The notes: generated by a model not told the origin, from the sequence alone. Positions 7,501-16,930 are shown, numbered from the stretch's first letter. The stretch is 64,000 bases of DNA from Paenibacillus daejeonensis DSM 15491 (GCF_000378385.1 NZ_KB899661.1:224816-288815), one strand, 5' to 3'. Translations and numbers: made by a program.

Positions 7501-9717
7501 ATGAACAATTGGTACAAGAAGCAACTCCTGTCTTACTTCCCCATCTTCCTGTTGACCATTACAGTGATTGTTGTGATTGGAATGGTCGCCGTATCGGACA
7601 TCTCCCGCCGGGAGACAGAGCGGGCCAATGAGATTTTTGCCCGTTACATCTCGGAGGTCATCGTCGGTTCCCTATCCGAAACGGAGCAGGCCTTCTTGAA
7701 AGAATTTACACTTAACGCCAGCATGATGGACTTCCTCGACAGCCCTACAGGTACGGAAGCGGAAAGCATTCAATTGTACCAGATCGCGTCCTCCCTTCGC
7801 GGCTTGGAGGCCGACTATTCCCTATTGGAGTCGATCTATCTCTACCGCGCCCATGACAACTTGGTTTTAATGGCTAATGGCAAGCAGACGCTCTCACAGT
7901 TCTACGACCGGGAGTTCCTGCAGACGGCTATCGGGAGCAGCGAAGAGATGGGCAGGCGATGGTCCGGGGTACGCACGGTGCCGGGGCAGGACAATCGGAG
8001 CGTTTCCGTCATTTCGCTTGTGAAGCAGCTGCCTCTCCCCTTTGGCCAGGACGGCGTGGCGGTCATCAATGTGAAGGTCAATGGCTTCGCCAACGACATC
8101 ATGCTGGGCAAAAACCGGGAGTTAACGTACCTCGATATCATTGACGCCGACGGCGAGGTGGTGCTCTCCTCTGAGAAATCCATTCCCTCCGCGGAGGAAC
8201 GATCCAAAATCGCCTATCTGGCTCAGATGCCTATTGACGCGACAGCCTGGAGCATTCGGAGCGGCATCAAATCGGGTCAGTTCTCCCAATGGTTTGAGCT
8301 GATCTCCTACACCTGGATTGCAGCCGGGGTGGCTGTGGTGCTGCTCAGCACGATCTACGTCATCTATATCTCCAGGCGCAGCTACCGCCCGATCGCTCTC
8401 ATTCTGAACAAGCTGCAGACCATCCAGCTCAAAACCTCCTTGACCAAGGCCGAGGAGGATGATGTCCGGTTTATCGAGGAAGCCTTGGAGGACCTGACAG
8501 ACCAGATGACACAGTATCAGCGGGAAAGCCAGGATAACCTGCTGACACGCCGGCGCCAGCTTTTCATTGATCTAATTGAAGGCACGGTACCCGCTTCACC
8601 CGAAGGGTGGCAAGCGCACGTTCCCTTAGAGGTGTCTGCCGGCGAGGAGCAGGACAAGCTGCTGCTGGTAGCTCACGTTGAGCTGGAGCGGCTCGAGCTG
8701 GACAAGGATGAGGTATCGCTGATGCGGCTCGCCCTCCAGAACGTCATCCAGGATGTACTCGGAGACGGCGAAACGGTATGGTGTGAATGGATTTACGGCA
8801 ATCGGCTGGGGATGATTCTGCTGACCGGGGATGACTGCGGAGAAGAGGCCATTCGCTTGCGCACCCAACAGTGCCGGGAGTGGGTGGAGGAGCATTTCGA
8901 TGTTTCTTTTCTGTTCGGTGCCGGCACACCGTTCCGGGATTGGTCTGCCATCCCACGTACCTACCAGGACGCGCTTCGCGCGCTGGATCACCGTTTGACC
9001 CGCGTGGATGCCCAGATCATCTTTGCCACGCACGTCAGCCAGAGCTCCGATCAGCCATGGCTGCAGTTCTGGCCGCTGGTCACCGAGATCGGAGAGCTGT
9101 TCCAGATGCGCAGTGAGCATTGGCGAGGCAAGACCGAGCATCTCTTCACCTGGCTGCAGGATCAGCAGGTCAGCGACCGGACGATCTTCGGCATGATTGA
9201 CGCACTGCTGAAGCTGGTGCAGAAGAAAACGCTCGATGGTGCCGCCACCCTCGAGCAGGCGGCCTCAGACATCCGCGAGTCGGGTGCCCGGCTGTACTAT
9301 GATGATCTGATTTCCTTGGAAGAGGATGTCCTTCTCGCCTTGGAGACCGCATATCAGTCTTATGAGAAGCTCCATGACAGCGGCAGCTTCCAGACGGTGA
9401 TGCTGGAGATGCGAGCGTACATTCAAGCACATTACGATCACCCCGATTTATCCCTGAAGCATCTGAGTGACCGGTTTCAACTGAACGGCAAAAATGTCAG
9501 CCAGCTCTTCAAGGAATCGTTCGGGGAGAACTTCGGCGATTATGTGCAGCAGCTCCGGATCACCAAGGCGAAAAAACTACTCACCGAATCGGATATTTCA
9601 CAGCAGGAAATTGCTACGCTCGTGGGCTACTCCAATTCGATTACCTTCGGCCGGATGTTCAAGCGGACGATGGGAATGACACCAGGTGAATACCGCAAGC
9701 AATCCATCCAGGCCTAA
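7501..9717 (+). CDS. Membrane-anchored AraC-family regulator
   Basis: A regulator typical of Paenibacillus sugar-transport loci. 738 residues. Seen: an N-terminal helix (YFPIFLLTITVIVVIGMVAV, about 13-32), an extracellular sensor region of about 230 residues, a second helix (TWIAAGVAVVLLSTIYVIYI, about 270-290), a long cytoplasmic linker, and a C-terminal AraC double helix-turn-helix (about 640-735; motif QEIATLVGYSNSITFGRMFK then MGMTPGEYR). It probably senses an extracellular ligand and activates the downstream ABC transporter genes. The ATG at 7501 is preceded by GAAGAGGTGA; an in-frame GTG at 7492 overlaps that site. Ligand unknown. Confidence 0.9.
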   Translation: MNNWYKKQLLSYFPIFLLTITVIVVIGMVAVSDISRRETERANEIFARYISEVIVGSLSETEQAFLKEFTLNASMMDFLDSPTGTEAESIQLYQIASSLRGLEADYSLLESIYLYRAHDNLVLMANGKQTLSQFYDREFLQTAIGSSEEMGRRWSGVRTVPGQDNRSVSVISLVKQLPLPFGQDGVAVINVKVNGFANDIMLGKNRELTYLDIIDADGEVVLSSEKSIPSAEERSKIAYLAQMPIDATAWSIRSGIKSGQFSQWFELISYTWIAAGVAVVLLSTIYVIYISRRSYRPIALILNKLQTIQLKTSLTKAEEDDVRFIEEALEDLTDQMTQYQRESQDNLLTRRRQLFIDLIEGTVPASPEGWQAHVPLEVSAGEEQDKLLLVAHVELERLELDKDEVSLMRLALQNVIQDVLGDGETVWCEWIYGNRLGMILLTGDDCGEEAIRLRTQQCREWVEEHFDVSFLFGAGTPFRDWSAIPRTYQDALRALDHRLTRVDAQIIFATHVSQSSDQPWLQFWPLVTEIGELFQMRSEHWRGKTEHLFTWLQDQQVSDRTIFGMIDALLKLVQKKTLDGAATLEQAASDIRESGARLYYDDLISLEEDVLLALETAYQSYEKLHDSGSFQTVMLEMRAYIQAHYDHPDLSLKHLSDRFQLNGKNVSQLFKESFGENFGDYVQQLRITKAKKLLTESDISQQEIATLVGYSNSITFGRMFKRTMGMTPGEYRKQSIQA

Positions 9718-9779
9718 ATTCACATCATACATTACCTCTTTACCCTTAACCATTACGTCAGTTTTTCTAACACAATTTC

Positions 9780-9812
9780 AAGAAAACCGCTATGTCATGC
9801 GGTTTTCTTTTG
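9780..9812 (+). terminator. Terminator after AraC-type gene
   Basis: AAGAAAACCGC (9780-9790), loop TATGTCAT, GCGGTTTTCTT (9799-9809), then a short T run. It separates the regulator from the transporter genes. Confidence 0.75.
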
Positions 9813-9890
9813 GTTTATTGATGAAATTCGGTTTATTGCGTCACCTAATCTCTCTAATACTCGGGTTTATTGCAGAAAACAAGTTTATTG
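9812..9890 (+). promoter_or_regulatory. Four GGTTTATTG direct repeats (candidate AraC sites)
   Basis: GGTTTATTG occurs at 9812, 9830 and 9864 and AGTTTATTG at 9882. The copies form two pairs, each with an 18 bp pitch, offset by 52 bp. The last copy overlaps the putative -35 of the solute-binding-protein promoter. AraC proteins bind tandem direct half-sites of about this pitch, so this is a good candidate target for the regulator encoded just upstream. Confidence 0.6.
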
Positions 9891-9917
9891 TCTCCAAGCG
9901 ATGTCAGCAAGCATACT
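9888..9917 (+). promoter_or_regulatory. Promoter of solute-binding protein operon
   Basis: TTGTCT (9888-9893) and CATACT (9912-9917), 18 bp apart, both weak hexamers, directly at the end of the GTTTATTG repeats. A weak promoter abutting direct repeats fits activator dependence. Confidence 0.45.
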
Positions 9918-9979
9918 GTGACTATCCCCAGCGGCTCATGCCAACGGGGGACGATACGAATACAGGGGAGTGTAATGCC

Positions 9980-11602
9980 ATGGAAAAACAAAAGTCCAAG
10001 ATCAAATCGTACGGCAAGCTGTTGATCCCGATGACCCTCAGTATGAGTCTGCTCTTGAGCGCCTGTTCGGGCTCAGGATCACCAAGCGAGGCTTCACAGC
10101 CGGAAGGCGCAAGCGGCGGCTCGGGAGAGCGTGTGACGTTAAAGTTAGAAGTATTCGACCGGGGCAACGCACCATCTGGCATGACCATTTCCAACAACTA
10201 TCTGACGAACTATGTACAAGACAATTTCGGGACGCCCAACAACATCGATATGGAATTCTATCCTGTGCCGCGTTCCGAAGAGACAGCGAAACTGAATATT
10301 CTTATGGCGAGCGCCAACGATGTACCGGACATCGTCTTCACGTATGACTCAGGCACGTTCTACCGCTACGCTTCGCAGGGCGGACTGACCGAGGTGGGCG
10401 AGCTGCTGGATGAGTATGGTCCGAATCTGAAAGCCTTCCTCGGCGAGGATGCCTTGGCCTATGGACAGATCGACGGGGAGCAGCTGGCGATTCCGGGCCG
10501 CCGCCTGGTGCTGGGCAAGTATGCCTCCTATGTGCGTCAGGATTGGCTGGACAAGCTCGGATTGCCGGTTCCGACTACAACAGAACAGCTCTACGACACC
10601 CTTGTAGCCTTCAAAGAACAAGATCCTGGCGAGACTGGCGGCCGGGTAATCCCGCTCGGCATGAGTGTTGCCCCCGCCCAGTTGGACTCCCTGCTCTGGT
10701 CATTCGTGGAGCCCATCAGCGATGAGGAGCGCATCACCCGTACCCAGAAGCTGGGCTCATCGGACTATCCGGTATTGCTGCCCGGCTACAAGGAAGGCTT
10801 GCGCTTCCTCAACAAGCTGTATCATGAAGGGCTGATCAGCAAGGATTTTGCCCTCGACGAGGATAAGAAGCTGCTCTGGCAGGACGTACAGAACGGTCTC
10901 GTCGGCGCCTACTCTGAGGATGCGGGCGAGCTGCTGTTCGAATACAACGGCACCTACAAAAACCTTCAGGCCAATTCACCTGGCGCCGTTATGACGCCGA
11001 TCGATCCCTACGTAAATGCCGAAGGCCTCTCCGCCAAGCCGGGCTATGCCCCGAACGCCATGTTCATTATGATTCCCAAGTCCAGCAAACGGGCAGTAGA
11101 AGCTATCAAGTACCTGGACTGGATGGCCTCCGAGGATCATCTGTTCTTCATGCAAAATGGCGTGGAAGGCGAAAATTACACTCTCGTGGACGGCATCCCG
11201 GTGGCGAACGCCGACGCTTCGCAGGACATTAAGGATCGCCTGTACAATTACGGCGACATGGCGATTATCGTGAACGGCAAGTATATGGGCGACGATGAGA
11301 AAAATGCCGAGGCTTATATCCGCCAGGTGCCTGAGGTCTATCATGACATGATGCGCACATCGGTGGAAATCTCCGATACCAACAAATCCGCGCCGATCAT
11401 TATGCCTGTGCCCATTGAAGCGGAATCCAGGTACGGCAGCGCGCTGAGAGCAAAGCTGAATGAAATTATCGTCAAGCTGACGATGTCCAGCCCGGATACC
11501 TTCGATACAACCTACGATTCCCTCATGAACGAGTACATGGCGGGCGGCGGCCAGGCGATTCTGGACGAACGCACGAAGGTGTATGAGGACATGATGAAGT
11601 AA
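9980..11602 (+). CDS. LplA-like extracellular solute-binding lipoprotein
   Basis: The substrate-capturing lipoprotein of a carbohydrate ABC importer (SBP family 1 group, LplA/YtcQ-like). 540 residues. Seen: basic N terminus MEKQKSKIKSYGK, hydrophobic signal segment and lipobox LLLSAC with the lipidated Cys near residue 27, then a Ser/Gly-rich tether and the periplasmic-binding fold. The ATG at 9980 has AGGGGAG upstream; an open frame extends back to 9686 but this would put about 98 residues before the signal peptide. No ATPase gene is nearby; such systems usually share an MsmX-type ATPase encoded elsewhere. Sugar specificity cannot be read. Confidence 0.92.
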   Translation: MEKQKSKIKSYGKLLIPMTLSMSLLLSACSGSGSPSEASQPEGASGGSGERVTLKLEVFDRGNAPSGMTISNNYLTNYVQDNFGTPNNIDMEFYPVPRSEETAKLNILMASANDVPDIVFTYDSGTFYRYASQGGLTEVGELLDEYGPNLKAFLGEDALAYGQIDGEQLAIPGRRLVLGKYASYVRQDWLDKLGLPVPTTTEQLYDTLVAFKEQDPGETGGRVIPLGMSVAPAQLDSLLWSFVEPISDEERITRTQKLGSSDYPVLLPGYKEGLRFLNKLYHEGLISKDFALDEDKKLLWQDVQNGLVGAYSEDAGELLFEYNGTYKNLQANSPGAVMTPIDPYVNAEGLSAKPGYAPNAMFIMIPKSSKRAVEAIKYLDWMASEDHLFFMQNGVEGENYTLVDGIPVANADASQDIKDRLYNYGDMAIIVNGKYMGDDEKNAEAYIRQVPEVYHDMMRTSVEISDTNKSAPIIMPVPIEAESRYGSALRAKLNEIIVKLTMSSPDTFDTTYDSLMNEYMAGGGQAILDERTKVYEDMMK

Positions 11603-11684
11603 AGCCGCAGTTATTTATCCAGACGCTATGCGGGCTTGCTGCTCCATTCAGGCGGCAGGCCCGCCCACCAAAGGAGGCATTCGC

Positions 11685-12587
11685 ATGAGAGCAAGCATTT
11701 ACTACGCAAGATACTGGCGACTATATGCCATGCTGGTGCTGCCGGTGCTTTATTTTGTCATCTTCAAATACGGCCCGATGTACGGTGTACAGATTGCCTT
11801 CAAGGATTTTAATTTCTTCCAAGGGATTCATGGTAGTGAATGGATCGGTCTCGAGGCCTTCCGCGAGGTGTTCAACAACCAGGAGTTCTACAAAACGCTG
11901 CGCAACACGCTCATGCTGAACGGACTGGATCTGGTCATCTCATTCCCTGCCCCGATCATCCTCGCCATTATGCTGTACGAGCTGAATATTAACTGGTTCA
12001 AACGCATCTCCCAGACGATTTTGTATATTCCGCACTTCATCTCCTGGGTTATTATTGGTGGAATTGTCATGCAAGTGTTCGGCACGCAGTCGGGGATGAT
12101 TAACAACGTGCTGAATGGTCTTGGCCTGGACAGCATCCCGTTCCTGACGGACAAGAATAGCTGGCTGGCGACCTATCTCGCTACGGGTGTGTGGCAGAGC
12201 GCCGGCTGGGGCACCATCCTCTATCTGGCTGCATTGACGGGGATTAACCGCGAGCTGTTCGAAGCTGCCGAGATTGATGGCGCGAACCGCTTCCGCCGCA
12301 TCTGGCACGTCTCAATTCCCGGCATCCGGATGACCATCGTCACCCTGCTTATTATTCAGCTAGGCAATATGATCAGCATTGGCTTCGAGCGACCGTATGT
12401 CATTGGCAATCTCGCGGTGCGTGATTTTTCAGATGTCCTCAGTACGTTCGTCTACCGGATCGGCATTGAATCTGGCCAATATACCATCGCCACAGTCGTG
12501 GGGCTCTTCCAGGCTGTGATCGGACTGATCTTCCTGCTGGCCGCCAATACCATCGCGAAAAAACTCAACGGCGAGGGCATTATCTAG
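11685..12587 (+). CDS. Sugar ABC transporter permease, LplB type
   Basis: The first inner-membrane permease of the importer. 300 residues with six predicted helices, beginning YAMLVLPVLYFVIFKYGPMYGVQIAFKDF, a phrase typical of LplB-type permeases. The ATPase-contact EAA loop is EAAEIDGANRFRRIWHVSIPGI. The ATG at 11685 has AAAGGAGG seven bases upstream; codons back to 11628 are in frame but unsupported. It is followed by the second permease after 28 bp. Confidence 0.93.
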   Translation: MRASIYYARYWRLYAMLVLPVLYFVIFKYGPMYGVQIAFKDFNFFQGIHGSEWIGLEAFREVFNNQEFYKTLRNTLMLNGLDLVISFPAPIILAIMLYELNINWFKRISQTILYIPHFISWVIIGGIVMQVFGTQSGMINNVLNGLGLDSIPFLTDKNSWLATYLATGVWQSAGWGTILYLAALTGINRELFEAAEIDGANRFRRIWHVSIPGIRMTIVTLLIIQLGNMISIGFERPYVIGNLAVRDFSDVLSTFVYRIGIESGQYTIATVVGLFQAVIGLIFLLAANTIAKKLNGEGII

Positions 12588-12615
12588 GACACAAACGAAA
12601 GGAAGGGACTACCTG

Positions 12616-13488
12616 ATGACCGAGAAGCAAGCTAACCGCCTATTTGACCTGACCAACGTGGTCCTGATTACACTGGCCGTGATTGTCTGTATTGCGCCCT
12701 TTATCCATATTATCGCTATTTCCCTCAGTTCCTCACGGGCGATCATGTCCGGAGAAGTCACGCTGCTCCCGATTGAAGTGACCTGGGAAGCGTACAAGCG
12801 CGTCTTTACCGATGCCTCGATGCTGCGGTCGCTTGGCTTCACCATGTACTTGACGGTGATTACCACCATTCTGAGTATGATTATGACCATTCTGGCGGCC
12901 TATCCCTTGGCCAAATCCTCGCTGCGATGGAAAAGCCTCATCATGTTCTTCATCGTCATTACGATGTTTTTCAGCGGCGGCATGATTCCCGAATATCTGC
13001 TTGTCCGGGACCTCGGATTGATTAATACGACCTGGTCGCTGGTCCTCCCCAATCTCATCAGCCCCTTCTTCCTGATCATTCTGATCACCTTCTTCAAGGG
13101 CATTCCGGATTCGCTGGAGGAAGCCGCCGACGTGGACGGCAGCAGTCACTTCCGCACGCTCTTCAGTATTGTATTGCCCCTCTCTGCCCCGGTCATGGCA
13201 ACACTGAGTTTGTTCTATGCCGTCAACCGCTGGAATGGGTTCCAAGATACGCTGATGTACATTACCAATCCGAATCTTTATCCGCTGCAGCTCAAGCTCT
13301 ACCAGATCGTCAGCAATGCCCAAGCTAGCGATCTGCTGCGCAGTGAAGGTGTCGGTATGTTCGAAATTATGCCCGAAGGCCTCAAGGCCGCCAGCGTCAT
13401 CTTTGCCACCGTTCCGATCCTGCTTGTCTATCCGTGGCTGCAGCGGTATTTTGTGAACGGCACGATGGTTGGCGCGGTGAAGGGTTAA
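12616..13488 (+). CDS. Sugar ABC transporter permease, LplC/YtcP type
   Basis: The second permease of the importer. 290 residues, six helices. The EAA loop reads EEAADVDGSSHFRTLFSIVLPLSAP, and the C terminus ends LVYPWLQRYFVNGTMVGAVKG, a strongly conserved ending in this family. An AAAGGAAGGG site precedes the ATG. Probably co-transcribed with the solute-binding protein and the MFS gene. Confidence 0.93.
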   Translation: MTEKQANRLFDLTNVVLITLAVIVCIAPFIHIIAISLSSSRAIMSGEVTLLPIEVTWEAYKRVFTDASMLRSLGFTMYLTVITTILSMIMTILAAYPLAKSSLRWKSLIMFFIVITMFFSGGMIPEYLLVRDLGLINTTWSLVLPNLISPFFLIILITFFKGIPDSLEEAADVDGSSHFRTLFSIVLPLSAPVMATLSLFYAVNRWNGFQDTLMYITNPNLYPLQLKLYQIVSNAQASDLLRSEGVGMFEIMPEGLKAASVIFATVPILLVYPWLQRYFVNGTMVGAVKG

Positions 13489-13493
13489 GGCAG

Positions 13494-14708
13494 ATGACCG
13501 GATTCTCCTTGACCTCGACGATGGAACGTGTGAAAAGCTTGTCCCCGCTGTTGTTCAAGCTGCGTGTGTTCTACCTGCTGACCGGCTTGTCACTCGGTAT
13601 GCTTAACCCTTATATTAGTATGATTTTCATCGAACAGGGCTTGCGCCGCGACAGCATCGGCGGCATAATGGCCTTATCCTCGCTGCTCGTGATTGTGGCT
13701 CAGCTCTTCTGGGGACGGATTGCCGACAAATACCGGGCCACCCGGCTAATTCTTGTACTGAGCCTGGCTGTTCCCGCGGCGGCAGCCATGCTATTCGCGG
13801 TGCCTTCGGCTGCACTGATGATAGCCGTCTATATGCTCTATATTGCCTTTACGGCGCCGCTTGCCCCGGTAAGTGATGCTTATGCCGTGACGGCAGCGGC
13901 CAAGGCGGGTTCCTCCTACGGAACGATCCGCTGCTTCCAGAGCATCGGCAACGCGTTCGGCGGCTATATTGCCGGTGCCTTTGTTGCTATGTACGTGCCT
14001 CGTTTGCTGGGCCTGCCTTTTTTACTATTTGCTGTCATCGGGATTCTTGTTCTGTTAAGCTTCCCGCGCCAGGATGACATCAAGATTAAACGCAAGTCCT
14101 TCTCCCACGGGCTCAAGGACGTACTGATGAACCGCACGGTACTGCTGTTCTTACTCTCATGTCTCTTGATTAATCAGACGTTGACGGCATTCAATACGTA
14201 CTTTGTCGTCGTCTTTCAGATGGCGGGCGGCAGCCCGCAGTTATCCGGCATCGCCCTCATGATTGCCGCCTTCTCCAACGTCCCCTCCATGTTCCTGTCC
14301 ACCTACATTATCCGATTCTTCGGGGTGGAACGAACGATGCTGATGGGTGCGATCGCCTATATTCTCCGTTGGGGACTGCAGTGGCTGTATCCGATCCCGA
14401 GCGTCATGGTGGGTGTGCAAGTGCTGCAGGGCCTCTCCTTTGGCCTACTCTATGTCACCGCCGTTGAATACATGGTCCGGATCGTCCCCGAGGAGATGCG
14501 AACGACTGGACAGAGCATCCTGGCCATCGTCTTCTCCGGATTGGCGGGCATGCTGGGCAACCTGCTTAATGGTTACTTGTTGGAGACAGGCGGACCGGAT
14601 GCCATGAACCTAGCTTGTACAATCAGCGCAGCGCTGGGCGCTGGGCTGCTGGTATTGATTATTCGCAGTCAGAACAGACAGAAAGGGGCGGTTCAACTTG
14701 ACCACTAA
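13494..14708 (+). CDS. MFS transporter
   Basis: A 404-residue major-facilitator protein with about 12 hydrophobic segments. Seen: the cytoplasmic loop 2-3 motif WGRIADKYRATR and the sequence LTGLSLGMLNPYISMIFIEQGL in helix 1, resembling the MFS_1-like/nucleoside-symporter-like branch. The ATG at 13494 begins 5 bp after the permease stop; an upstream in-frame start at 13434 would overlap the permease. Its stop overlaps the next gene by 11 bp. It may export or import a product of the same sugar pathway; substrate unknown. Confidence 0.85.
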   Translation: MTGFSLTSTMERVKSLSPLLFKLRVFYLLTGLSLGMLNPYISMIFIEQGLRRDSIGGIMALSSLLVIVAQLFWGRIADKYRATRLILVLSLAVPAAAAMLFAVPSAALMIAVYMLYIAFTAPLAPVSDAYAVTAAAKAGSSYGTIRCFQSIGNAFGGYIAGAFVAMYVPRLLGLPFLLFAVIGILVLLSFPRQDDIKIKRKSFSHGLKDVLMNRTVLLFLLSCLLINQTLTAFNTYFVVVFQMAGGSPQLSGIALMIAAFSNVPSMFLSTYIIRFFGVERTMLMGAIAYILRWGLQWLYPIPSVMVGVQVLQGLSFGLLYVTAVEYMVRIVPEEMRTTGQSILAIVFSGLAGMLGNLLNGYLLETGGPDAMNLACTISAALGAGLLVLIIRSQNRQKGAVQLDH

Positions 14709-16851
14709 CCTGCTGACAGACATGTCGACTTCCGAACGCTACCTGGTTGAGCAAGCAATGACATGGATGGATGGGCACTATGATCCCGAGGCCGCAATGA
14801 TTGGGGAAGGCGGAGCCCGGCACGGTACGCGAGAGAGTGCCCATTATGCACTGGGTCTGCTGCTGCGAGGCGCGCCCGGTGATGCGGAGACCGCGCATCG
14901 CGTCATCGCGCGCGTGCTCGACATGCAGATAGTCGCTCAGAATGAATTGTACGATGGCACCTTCCGCAAATCCCCCGATGCCCCGCTCCCGCCCTCGGGC
15001 CATTCGGCATGGGGGCGCTTCTCGCCAGGCTTCGGCTATGCCAACTCGGACGCGCTCGATGAGGTGTACCGCCGCTTCGTTGCCTATGGCGGTCTGCTCG
15101 GGGAAGGCGCGGGCGTCGATAGAGGCGCGGGATCTGGGGCGGCGGGTGCGAGGGCTACCGGGGAAACCGGGATCGATTCGCCGGGTTCGGAGGCAGTCGG
15201 AAGGGCAGCTCCCCCACCATCTGCTGGACCCTTGGAGTCAGGGGGACCCGCCTCGCAAGGCGCGGGGTCTGGGACACTCGCCGTGCAGGCAACTGGCGTC
15301 GCGGAACTTGCAAGGACTGTTGGCAGGGACCCGCTGTTTGCCCTGTTTCGCCGCGCCGTAGATGAGGTCTATCCGCGTGTATGGCGCAGCTTCGACCCGA
15401 ACTGGCGGGAATTCATCGCCTGTACGTTTGCGATGATCCTTGAGCATTTTGAATCCCAGCTGCCTTCATCGCTTGTGGAGCGGATGGATGAGGCCATGAC
15501 GCGGACAGTCGCCGCCTCGCTGGAGCGGTTCGTCTCCCAGTCGATCCCGACCAATACCAATATTGAGCTGATGCATCTGTTTGCTACACATTATTATGGT
15601 CACCGCTACAGTCGGGCCGACTGGATTACCCATGCCGAGCAGGCCTCAGCGGCCCTGCTGGAGGAGTATTCCGCATTCCATTCATTTGCTGAGTTTAATT
15701 CGAGCACGTACTATGGTGTAGACCTGACCGTCCTGGGCATGTGGCGGCGCTATGGCCGCAGCGACTCGTTCCGGGAGACCGGACGCGTCCTGGAGCATGG
15801 CCTATGGGAAGATATTGCTGAGTTCTATGAGCCGTCGCTGGAGAATCTCTGCGGCCCGTATGCGCGCAGCTATGAGAATGAAATCACCGAGCACAGCTCG
15901 ATCGGCGTGCTCTTGTATCTGGCCCTCGGGCCGGAATATAACCATCTGACCGGTATCAATTGCGAGACAAGCCACGATCCGATGATCGCATTGGTTGGCG
16001 TGGATATGCCGGAGGCCGTACGTCAACAGCTCCGCACCTCCCGGGGCGAGCGCTTCGCTTACCGCCAGTTCAACGAATTGTGCGAGCGGGACCTGCCGCC
16101 GCACAACCGCAATGTCTGTACCGCGCGAGCCTGGATCTCGCCGGAGCTGATGATTGGCGGCCTCTCCGGCAGCCGCAACACGAACGGGCAGATGCACAAT
16201 GCCACCGCCCACTGGCAAGGACCGGATGGCCGCAGGTATTCGCTGCGGATGGTACGGCGCGAGGTCGGCCAGACCTGGAATTCGCATCTGCGCGGCATGG
16301 CGTTTCGGGTGGAGACGAGCGAACGGCAGCTGGATATCACGGCTGAGCTGCACTGCCCCGTGCCAATCGAGCTAGTCTTCGAGCTCGGTGTCTCAGCACC
16401 CGAGGTGACGGGTGCGTGGGGCACGGCCGCGCAGGGCGCGACGGCGCAGGGCACGGCGGCGCAAGGCGCGACGGTGCAGGGCGCGACGGTGCAGGGCGCA
16501 ACGGCGCAGGGCGCGACGGCGCAAGGCACGGCGGCGCAAGGCGCGACGGCGCAGGGCGCGACGGTGCAAGGCGCGACGGTGCAGGGCACGGCGGCGCAAG
16601 GCACGGCGGCGCAGGGCACGGCCGCGCAGGGCGCGACGGCGCAAGGCGCGACGGCGCAGGGTTTGCTCTCCGAAGCCACTGTAACCCCCGGCCGCTGGGA
16701 GCTCCCCGGCCTGACGATCGACGTCACGGCGAATGCACCTGAGCCCGTATTGGCCCAGCACGGCTCTAAGCTGGAGATCATCTACCCTGTGCACACGCAT
16801 GACCACACTTGGGAGTTGATGCAATTTCAGCTTCGCTTCATGAAGCATTGA
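14698..16851 (+). CDS. Unrecognised large protein, possibly six-hairpin glycosidase-like
   Basis: A 717-residue cytoplasmic-looking protein (no signal peptide). The start is a TTG at 14698 with GAAAGGGG nine bases upstream, overlapping the MFS stop by 11 bp. I do not recognise the family. The body is helix-rich with repeated aromatic/acidic segments (NSSTYYGVDLTVLGMWRRYG, ENEITEHSSIGVLLYLALG), followed by a beta-rich C terminus, which would suit an (alpha/alpha)6 glycoside hydrolase or lyase. Two low-complexity insertions stand out: Gly/Ala/Pro-rich at about residues 136-195, and sixteen A/T-A/V-Q-G pentapeptides at about residues 576-655. Its position at the end of a sugar-importer operon suggests carbohydrate processing; that is inference. 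Confidence 0.75.
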   Translation: MTTNLLTDMSTSERYLVEQAMTWMDGHYDPEAAMIGEGGARHGTRESAHYALGLLLRGAPGDAETAHRVIARVLDMQIVAQNELYDGTFRKSPDAPLPPSGHSAWGRFSPGFGYANSDALDEVYRRFVAYGGLLGEGAGVDRGAGSGAAGARATGETGIDSPGSEAVGRAAPPPSAGPLESGGPASQGAGSGTLAVQATGVAELARTVGRDPLFALFRRAVDEVYPRVWRSFDPNWREFIACTFAMILEHFESQLPSSLVERMDEAMTRTVAASLERFVSQSIPTNTNIELMHLFATHYYGHRYSRADWITHAEQASAALLEEYSAFHSFAEFNSSTYYGVDLTVLGMWRRYGRSDSFRETGRVLEHGLWEDIAEFYEPSLENLCGPYARSYENEITEHSSIGVLLYLALGPEYNHLTGINCETSHDPMIALVGVDMPEAVRQQLRTSRGERFAYRQFNELCERDLPPHNRNVCTARAWISPELMIGGLSGSRNTNGQMHNATAHWQGPDGRRYSLRMVRREVGQTWNSHLRGMAFRVETSERQLDITAELHCPVPIELVFELGVSAPEVTGAWGTAAQGATAQGTAAQGATVQGATVQGATAQGATAQGTAAQGATAQGATVQGATVQGTAAQGTAAQGTAAQGATAQGATAQGLLSEATVTPGRWELPGLTIDVTANAPEPVLAQHGSKLEIIYPVHTHDHTWELMQFQLRFMKH
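16423..16662 (+). repeat. 16 x 15-bp tandem repeat inside a gene
   Basis: Sixteen in-frame units of 15 bp encode TAAQG, ATAQG or ATVQG with no interruption (240 bp). The units differ by single bases and the frame is kept, so translation continues through. All frames on both strands stay open here, which creates many spurious ORFs. Confidence 0.95.
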
Positions 16852-16890
16852 GTCTAGCCCCCTAGTGGATGGAGACACTCGACTCGTAAA

Positions 16891-16930
16891 GGACAGACCA
16901 GATCATGGGTATCTGGTCTGTCCTTTTTTT
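16891..16930 (+). terminator. Operon terminator
   Basis: A perfect 13-bp stem GGACAGACCAGAT (16891-16903), loop CATGGGT, ATCTGGTCTGTCC (16911-16923), then seven T residues. Ends the transporter operon that starts at about 9925. Confidence 0.95.

Noticed and set aside
9686-9979. N-terminal extension of the solute-binding protein
   Set aside because: It would overlap the AraC gene's end, read through a terminator and the direct repeats, and place the signal peptide in mid-protein.
16393-16878. Long open frames on both strands across the 15-bp repeat, some rich in Arg/Ala or Cys/Ala
   Set aside because: They are a by-product of GC-rich 15-bp units that avoid stops in every frame; only the frame at 14698-16851 continues coherent protein on both sides.
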